Of a DNA stretch of 64,000 nt, positions 60,127 to 64,000 are shown piece by piece. How positions within the stretch are numbered: position 1 is the first letter of the stretch; the number at the start of each line of letters is the position of its first letter. This DNA comes from Sphingobacteriaceae bacterium. GTDB taxonomy: Bacteria > Bacteroidota > Bacteroidia > UBA7662. The stretch lies in contig JAUXNJ010000012.1 in assembly GCA_030682795.1 (NCBI GenBank), positions 1 through 64,000 of the forward strand. Direction: 5' to 3'. The notes under the pieces were generated by a model. It was not told the origin of the DNA. It saw nothing but the letters and a program-made list of their open reading frames with translations, and ran no database searches. The translations under genes and the position numbers were made by a program.

Positions 60127-60363
60127 ATGGTGAAACAACTGTTTACAAAAAATGAAACAGATTTAATGAGTCAAATTGATGAAGAAGTCGTAATGATGTC
60201 TAAGGAATTAGATGTAACTTTAAAAAAGGTACAATCGGATTTACATAGTAATGAGGCTGATCAACATATAGCTAAAGCTCTTACGATTCACACAAATATT
60301 CATCTTCGAATAAAAGATAAATCCGATATAATCTCTCACGCATTGCGCAGACGTGATGCTTAA
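60127..60363 (+). CDS. Small helical hypothetical protein
   Basis: 78 residues from the ATG at 60127; an in-frame TTG two codons earlier is unlikely. Helical, acidic then basic (DEEVVMMSKELDVTLKKVQSDL, ISHALRRRDA). Not recognised. A 240-bp non-coding stretch with no clear feature lies upstream of it. Confidence 0.42.
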   Translation: MVKQLFTKNETDLMSQIDEEVVMMSKELDVTLKKVQSDLHSNEADQHIAKALTIHTNIHLRIKDKSDIISHALRRRDA

Positions 60364-60451
60364 AGATGAATTATATTTTCGATAGTCAAGGAATTAATCA
60401 ACGTATACCATGGTAGATAAAATTCATTGAATGAAACATCAAAATTTGAAA

Positions 60452-60482
60452 TAAATAAAAAGAGGGGGTTACGACCCCCTCT
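60452..60482 (-). terminator. Terminator of the 38-residue gene
   Basis: AGAGGGGGT (60461-60469) pairs with ACCCCCTCT (60474-60482). On the minus strand the stem is followed by TTTTTATTT. It lies 9 bp past the stop codon at 60491. Confidence 0.82.
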
Positions 60483-60490
60483 AAAACCAA

Positions 60491-60607
60491 TTACTTCTTA
60501 GTTGGTTTGTTTGGTGTAGACCTATAATGAGGATCTACTTTGGTGCCGTCCTTCTTTTCATGTGGGTGGACGTACACCTTCTTCTTGCCTTCTTCGGTCT
60601 TTGCCAT
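60491..60607 (-). CDS. 38-residue basic small protein
   Basis: ATG at 60607, stop at 60491, followed at once by a strong terminator. The product is Lys-rich (AKTEEGKKKVYVHPHEKKDG, then DPHYRSTPNKPTKK). The VHPHEKKDGTKVDPHYRS section resembles a small recurrent bacterial pattern (HxxxDGTxVxxHxR) seen in short hypothetical proteins; function unknown. The dedicated terminator supports that it is expressed. Confidence 0.55.
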   Translation of the reverse strand: MAKTEEGKKKVYVHPHEKKDGTKVDPHYRSTPNKPTKK

Positions 60608-60661
60608 TGAATTAAAGATTAGAAGTTAAACATGCTCCAACACCAAGCCGTGGGAGTATCG

Positions 60662-60698
60662 GCTAAGCCCCTGTTACAGCAGGGGCTTTGTGTTTTAA
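60662..60698 (+). terminator. Hairpin with T-rich tail, no obvious gene upstream
   Basis: AAGCCCCTG (60665-60673) pairs with CAGGGGCTT (60680-60688), followed by TGTGTTTT on the plus strand. The nearest plus-strand gene ended 300 bp earlier, so it may end a small RNA or a long 3' UTR. The 224 bp between 60608 and 60831 otherwise show no gene. Confidence 0.45.
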
Positions 60699-60831
60699 AC
60701 ATACAAAGATCCAAATAATTCCAAATTGAGAATCTTTTTTATTTTGGGACTTTTGTACAAAATTGTGGATAACTTTCTTTTTGAGCGAATTTATCGGAGG
60801 AACCTAAACAATCATCGTTTATATAAAGGAA

Positions 60832-61395
60832 ATGAAACTGATTACATTTCCTCGTTATTCAGAGACTAAGAAAGAAAGGTTCTTCTACTTGCTATCTTAT
60901 TTGCAATATCAAGTTATCCGTATCTTCAGGAGGAATAAAACCCCCGAGTATATGAGATACATTGAACAGCAAAACCGCTTGGTCCAAAAGCGAATCGGAC
61001 TCTTAACCGAATTAAAGGAATTTATGGAAAGCGAAGATGATAATCGGCATTTCGAAATGTTTAATGGAATTGATCTGAATGGAAAGCTTGGATTTGAGTT
61101 CAAATTTGGAGAACACCATTTTGCGATTATCGGTAAAATCGGAGTTTTGATCAACGCAATCATTTTTGAAACATGGATGTATGTTGACGACAATGAAAGC
61201 ATCTACAGGTATAAAAAGGGACTTCACTTGAAGGAGTTGGACTTCACATTGGACTCCAAGTGCACAAGTGGGAGACCCAGATTAATTTCAAAAGAAAAAC
61301 ATGAATATTTCGAGCCTGATTATTGTAACGAGCTTTTAAGAGCTATACATAGATATGAATTGAGGTGGTTTAGTGATGGAAATGTGCCTTCCTGA
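60832..61395 (+). CDS. Hypothetical protein
   Basis: 187 residues. A basic N-terminus (FPRYSETKKERFFYLLSYLQYQVIRIFRRNK) that could lie on a membrane is followed by a helical then beta-rich domain (LGFEFKFGEHHFAIIGKIGVLINAIIFETW). Not recognised. It is the last cargo gene, and its stop touches the right terminal inverted repeat. Confidence 0.52.
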   Translation: MKLITFPRYSETKKERFFYLLSYLQYQVIRIFRRNKTPEYMRYIEQQNRLVQKRIGLLTELKEFMESEDDNRHFEMFNGIDLNGKLGFEFKFGEHHFAIIGKIGVLINAIIFETWMYVDDNESIYRYKKGLHLKELDFTLDSKCTSGRPRLISKEKHEYFEPDYCNELLRAIHRYELRWFSDGNVPS

Positions 61396-61434
61396 TATCA
61401 AAAAGGGCATCCATGTCTCTATGGTATAATTATC
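61395..61434 (-). repeat. Right terminal inverted repeat
   Basis: Ends GGTATAATTATC at 61434. As reverse complement it aligns with 49693-49732 at 36 of 40 positions. Confidence 0.85.
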
Positions 61435-61442
61435 AATAAATA
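61435..61442 (+). repeat. Right 8-bp target site duplication
   Basis: AATAAATA directly outside the right inverted repeat, identical to 49685-49692. Confidence 0.8.
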
Positions 61443-61485
61443 GGAAAGAAGCGCATAGATTCGGTAGAAATTTAGAAATTGCGGC

Positions 61486-61914
61486 ATGCTCGATAGAGGA
61501 CAGTTAACAGCGCTTTTTGGCAGGGTGTGGGTACTACATGCCCAGCAACTCGATTTGGTTTTTAAAAAAGAAGGCTTGCCGCTCACAGCCGACCAATACC
61601 GCTTGATGCATTTATTGTGGACCCGCAACGGGGCACATCAAGAGTATTATGCACGTAAGTTGGGGCGCGATCGCTCGGCCTTGAGTAGGATGCTCCAACA
61701 TTTAGAGAGGGAAGGCTTCTTAACCCGCCAAGACGATGCACAGGACCAGCGGGCGAAATCGGTGCACCTTACCCCGGCAGGACAAGCACTGGAAGGTCGG
61801 GCCGAGGCCTGTGCCAGCGAGGTGCTGTTGCAAATGTGGGAAGGCTTTGCCAGTGAAGAAAGAGAGCAGCTCCACGAATTCATGAGCAGGTTGCGTTACA
61901 ACCTTAAAGACTAA
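61486..61914 (+). CDS. MarR-family transcriptional regulator
   Basis: 142 residues, winged helix: LTADQYRLMHLLWTRNGAHQEYYARKLGRDRSALSRMLQHLEREGFLTRQDDAQDQRAKSVHLT split over the recognition helix and wing. Dimerisation helices at both ends. The transposon lies 44 bp upstream, possibly separating it from its original promoter. Convergent with the DUF3817 gene, stop codons adjacent. Its target is unknown. Confidence 0.9.
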   Translation: MLDRGQLTALFGRVWVLHAQQLDLVFKKEGLPLTADQYRLMHLLWTRNGAHQEYYARKLGRDRSALSRMLQHLEREGFLTRQDDAQDQRAKSVHLTPAGQALEGRAEACASEVLLQMWEGFASEEREQLHEFMSRLRYNLKD

Positions 61915-62217
61915 TTAGAGTCGGTTTTTTTCGAACCAAAAGGTACCAAAGGGCAATAGACTTGCCGCACTTGCGAGAATCACTTTGCCGAACGACCATT
62001 TTTCAGCCAGCCAAATCTGGGCCAGAGCGGCAAAATAAGCTACAAATAAAATGCCGTGCGCCCATCCTACATATTTTACAGCGTAAGGCCAGTCGAAGCC
62101 ATATTTTAAGGGCATCGCAATAAACAACAAGACGATAAAAGAGAGGCCCTCTGTGCGGGCAATCCATAAAAAGCGGTTGCGGATAGGCGTAGACATAGAA
62201 TCGAAATGCTCAGGCAT
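61915..62217 (-). CDS. DUF3817 domain membrane protein
   Basis: 100 residues, or 93 if the ATG at 62196 (MSTPIRNRFLWIARTEG) is used. Three membrane segments; RTEGLSFIVLLFIAMPLKY, VGWAHGILFVAYFAAL and ASLLPFGTFWFEKN match DUF3817 (YdzA-like). Function unknown. Overlaps the upstream gene by 8 bp, in an operon with xseB. Confidence 0.86.
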   Translation of the reverse strand: MPEHFDSMSTPIRNRFLWIARTEGLSFIVLLFIAMPLKYGFDWPYAVKYVGWAHGILFVAYFAALAQIWLAEKWSFGKVILASAASLLPFGTFWFEKNRL

Positions 62218-62587
62218 CGTTTTTTGTTCCCTGGCTGTAAAATTGGCGGATAATTACTTTTTGAGCCTCTCTTTTTACAATGAGAGCGGCCAGGGTTTCA
62301 CTCACTGCTTGTTCCATGGCATTGCCTAAAGCCTCGTTTAGTTTTGATTCTGGTAAATCAATGCGGTAAAGTAGTTGCATGAGTTTGTGACTGTCGTTTT
62401 CGAAGAGCCAGTTTAAAACATCGGTCAGGGCCGTACAAATTTCGTCATAATTTGGGGCCTCGCTGGTTTGCAATTGCACCTCTAAACCATTGGTGAGAAA
62501 GTCCTTTTTAATTTGCTCGATGGTTAAGCGCGCAAGTTGCTGCTGGGCATTGAGTTGTTCGGGAATTTGTTGCAGCTGTGGGTACAT
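62210..62587 (-). CDS. Hypothetical protein in the xseB operon
   Basis: 125 residues, soluble and helical (PEQLNAQQQLARLTIEQIKKDF, AMEQAVSETLAALIVKREAQKVIIRQFYS). No motif recognised. It starts 1 bp after xseB and overlaps the DUF3817 gene by 8 bp, so all three are one transcript. Confidence 0.68.
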   Translation of the reverse strand: MYPQLQQIPEQLNAQQQLARLTIEQIKKDFLTNGLEVQLQTSEAPNYDEICTALTDVLNWLFENDSHKLMQLLYRIDLPESKLNEALGNAMEQAVSETLAALIVKREAQKVIIRQFYSQGTKNDA

Positions 62588-62588
62588 G

Positions 62589-62810
62589 CTAAAACTTTTG
62601 GGTCTCTCCAGTGGCGGGGTTAATCAAAGTTTCAACCTGTAAAGAGGCGGTTTCTAAAAAATCGCGACAGTTTTTGATGAGTTCGTCGGCCTCCTTGAAA
62701 AGCGCCATGCTCTCGTCTATGCTCAAAGTCTCGCGCTGCAAGGTGTCGGCAATGCTTTTGATGCGCTGCAATTTGTCCTCAAAGGCTTCCTGCGATTTTT
62801 TCTTTGCCAT
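62589..62810 (-). CDS. xseB: Exodeoxyribonuclease VII small subunit
   Basis: About 73 residues from the ATG at 62810 (MAKKKSQEAFEDKLQRIKSIAD); the frame continues 29 codons upstream without family support. The helical hairpin with LSIDESMALFKEADELIKNCRDFL is the XseB signature. It binds the large nuclease subunit XseA, which is not in this window, an uncommon separation. Confidence 0.88.
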   Translation of the reverse strand: MAKKKSQEAFEDKLQRIKSIADTLQRETLSIDESMALFKEADELIKNCRDFLETASLQVETLINPATGETQKF

Positions 62811-62906
62811 AAGTCTCAAAAATCGGGAATTTATTGATTTGGCCGAAGTTTTTTGGGTGCTTTTTCTTTTAATGCCGCGCAATTGTGCTTTTATCACTCG
62901 CTTTTT

Positions 62907-62936
62907 TTTGAATGCGCCGGATGCTCGGTATATTTG
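62907..62936 (+). promoter_or_regulatory. Promoter of the uridine kinase gene
   Basis: TTTG at 62907-62910, an 18-bp spacer, and the exact -7 box TATATTTG at 62929-62936. The expected transcript start falls at the TTG start codon (62944). Confidence 0.6.
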
Positions 62937-62943
62937 ACACGTT

Positions 62944-63597
62944 TTGGAAAAATTACACCCTGAAAACGCCTATCTGGTAGGCATTGTTGGTGGGAGCGCC
63001 TCAGGCAAGACTTCCTTCATCGAAAGTTTGGCCAAGCACTTCGAAGCGGATCAAATTTGTGTGATTTCGCAGGACCATTATTATGTGGCCAAAGAAATGC
63101 AGCAACGTGACGAAAATGGCGAAATCAATTTTGATTTGCCAGGTTCTATTGATCGTCAAAGGTTTCACGACGATGTAATGCGCCTGGTTTCGGGTCACGA
63201 AATATATGTGAAGGAATACACTTTTAACAATCCCGATAAAGCTCCTGAACTGATTTGTTACAAGCCCGCCCCCTTGATTATCATGGAAGGTTTGTTTGTT
63301 TTTTATTACGAAGAGATTCGGGAATTGCTCGATTTAAAGGTGTTTTTAGATGCGGAAGACCACATTAAGCTCGAGCGCCGCATCCGTCGCGATTCGAGCG
63401 AAAGGGGTTATCCAAAAGAAACTGTGCTGTATCAGTGGCACCAGCATGTAGTACCCGCTTATAAAGCTTACCTTGAGCCTTACAAGGCGCATAGTGATAT
63501 CATTGTTACCAACAATACCAGCTTCTCAAAAGGATTAGAAGTGCTGGTGAATCACCTCAAAGCCAAAGTCCAATGGAAAATAAATTCGGTGTTATAG
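62944..63597 (+). CDS. udk: Uridine kinase
   Basis: Phosphorylates uridine and cytidine in pyrimidine salvage. 217 residues. P-loop VGGSASGKTSF at about 15-25, ISQDHYYV, a PGSIDRQRF lid region and DAEDHIKLERRIRRDSSERGY. The start is a TTG; the upstream in-frame stop is 6 nt before it and no ATG fits. Overlaps the following TrkA-type gene by 25 bp. Confidence 0.92.
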   Translation: MEKLHPENAYLVGIVGGSASGKTSFIESLAKHFEADQICVISQDHYYVAKEMQQRDENGEINFDLPGSIDRQRFHDDVMRLVSGHEIYVKEYTFNNPDKAPELICYKPAPLIIMEGLFVFYYEEIRELLDLKVFLDAEDHIKLERRIRRDSSERGYPKETVLYQWHQHVVPAYKAYLEPYKAHSDIIVTNNTSFSKGLEVLVNHLKAKVQWKINSVL

Positions 63598-64000
63598 GTC
63601 TCGGTCGTTTCGGCACCACCATCGCCCGTACGCTCTCACAGCGGGGTGCAGAAGTAATGGTGTTTGACTCCTCTGCCGAAAAGGTGGATGCATTGCGCGA
63701 TGAAGTGGCTTATGCCGTACAATTGGATGCCACCGATATTAAGGCCCTGCGTTCGCAAAACGTACATGAACTGGATGCGGTGGTGGTGGCCATCGGACAA
63801 GATTTTGAGTCTTTGTTGCTCACGACCGTTACCCTCATGGAAATGAAGGTGAAACGCATCATTGCCAGGGCGTCAACCGACCAACAGCGGCGTATTTTGG
63901 AAAAACTCGGAGTAAGTGAATTGCTCTCACCAGAGGATGAGGTAGGTATTTCGGTGGCTGGCCGGCTCCTAAATCCTGATTTGGTGAGCTTTTTTCAGTT
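63573..64000 (+). CDS. TrkA/KtrA-type potassium uptake regulatory protein (3' end outside window)
   Basis: ATG at 63573 inside the end of udk; the frame is open to the window edge (142 codons seen). N-terminal RCK domain: FGVIGLGRFGTTIARTL (the GxGxxG nucleotide site), the acidic end of strand 2 in VMVFDSS, VQLDATD and DAVVVAIGQDFESLLLTT. This is the cytosolic gate-keeper ring of Trk/Ktr potassium channels. The membrane subunit is presumably nearby outside the window. The long overlap with udk suggests one transcript. Confidence 0.92.
   Translation, partial: MENKFGVIGLGRFGTTIARTLSQRGAEVMVFDSSAEKVDALRDEVAYAVQLDATDIKALRSQNVHELDAVVVAIGQDFESLLLTTVTLMEMKVKRIIARASTDQQRRILEKLGVSELLSPEDEVGISVAGRLLNPDLVSFFQ

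Larger units (their letters stand above)
49693..61434. mobile_element. 11.7-kb IS1595-type transposon with large cargo
   Basis: The block is bounded by 40-bp terminal inverted repeats with 36 identical positions and by an exact 8-bp direct repeat. It contains two complete IS1595/ISXO2-type transposase genes. IS1595 elements are known to duplicate 8 bp of target, so ends and enzyme agree. The content is clearly more AT-rich than the core genes on either side. It is inserted in the short intergenic region between the divergent retropepsin-like gene and marR. The cargo is about 18 genes, mostly without known families: membrane proteins, an XRE regulator and lipoprotein operon, two DUF2158-like proteins and a PUA/EVE-like membrane protein. 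Passenger genes occur in this family, but this load is unusually large. Confidence 0.82.

Noticed and set aside
60631-60717. 28-codon ORF running through the plus-strand hairpin
   Set aside because: Too short, crosses a terminator-like stem, and encodes no recognisable pattern.
1-64000. CRISPR arrays, rRNA genes, prophage structural genes
   Set aside because: I saw no regularly spaced repeats, no rRNA sequence and no capsid, tail or terminase genes on either strand.

Overview
This window is a stretch of a Bacteroidota chromosome. The evidence is a short 288-residue primary sigma factor, TonB-dependent receptors, several lipoprotein and membrane families typical of the phylum (DUF4249, DUF4625, DUF3127, CCC-motif, DUF2911-like), a DPP IV-type peptidase, HMG-CoA synthase of the mevalonate pathway, starts without Shine-Dalgarno sequences, and repeated exact TAnnTTTG -7 boxes upstream of genes. 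A class such as Saprospiria or a relative is plausible, but I cannot fix it from sequence alone.

Layout. 1-1.5 kb: the 3' end of an RHS-repeat polymorphic toxin gene and an overlapping membrane protein that may be its immunity partner. 2-49.6 kb: ordinary core genome. It holds rpoD, prfC, two TonB receptors, mevalonate HMG-CoA synthase, a SCO protein, a beta-CASP nuclease, a POT peptide transporter next to DPP IV, dnaK, panB-rluA, a phosphate-type porin, murI, a kynurenine-branch pair (3-hydroxyanthranilate dioxygenase and ACMSD), an AddB-like nuclease, aconitase, an ABC permease, tRNA-Cys and tRNA-Leu, a four-gene histidine kinase/receiver cluster, rseP, a four-module glycogen-binding-domain protein and a retropepsin-like protein. 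61.4-64 kb returns to core genes: MarR, DUF3817, xseB, uridine kinase and the start of a TrkA/KtrA protein.

The most notable object is the AT-rich block between these two core regions. It is bounded by 40-bp inverted repeats (49693-49732 and 61395-61434, 36 of 40 positions identical). These are flanked by an exact 8-bp direct repeat, AATAAATA, on both sides (49685-49692 and 61435-61442). An 8-bp target duplication is what IS1595-family transposases make, and the block carries two complete, diverged IS1595/ISXO2-type transposase genes. I therefore read 49693-61434 as one 11.7-kb IS1595-type transposon with a large cargo, inserted between the divergent retropepsin-like and marR genes. The cargo includes an XRE regulator with a palindromic operator over a lipoprotein/membrane operon, several membrane proteins with no recognised family, two related DUF2158-like small proteins, very small proteins (49, 59 and 38 residues), and a candidate PUA/EVE-like sensor protein paired with a coiled-coil membrane protein.

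Other points of interest: a receiver-domain gene cut by an in-frame TAA although its lost C-terminus is still readable up to a GTGA overlap with the next gene; a pair of identical-pattern palindromes 31 bp apart in front of a DUF4625 lipoprotein; and promoters placed so close to start codons that leaderless mRNAs are likely.
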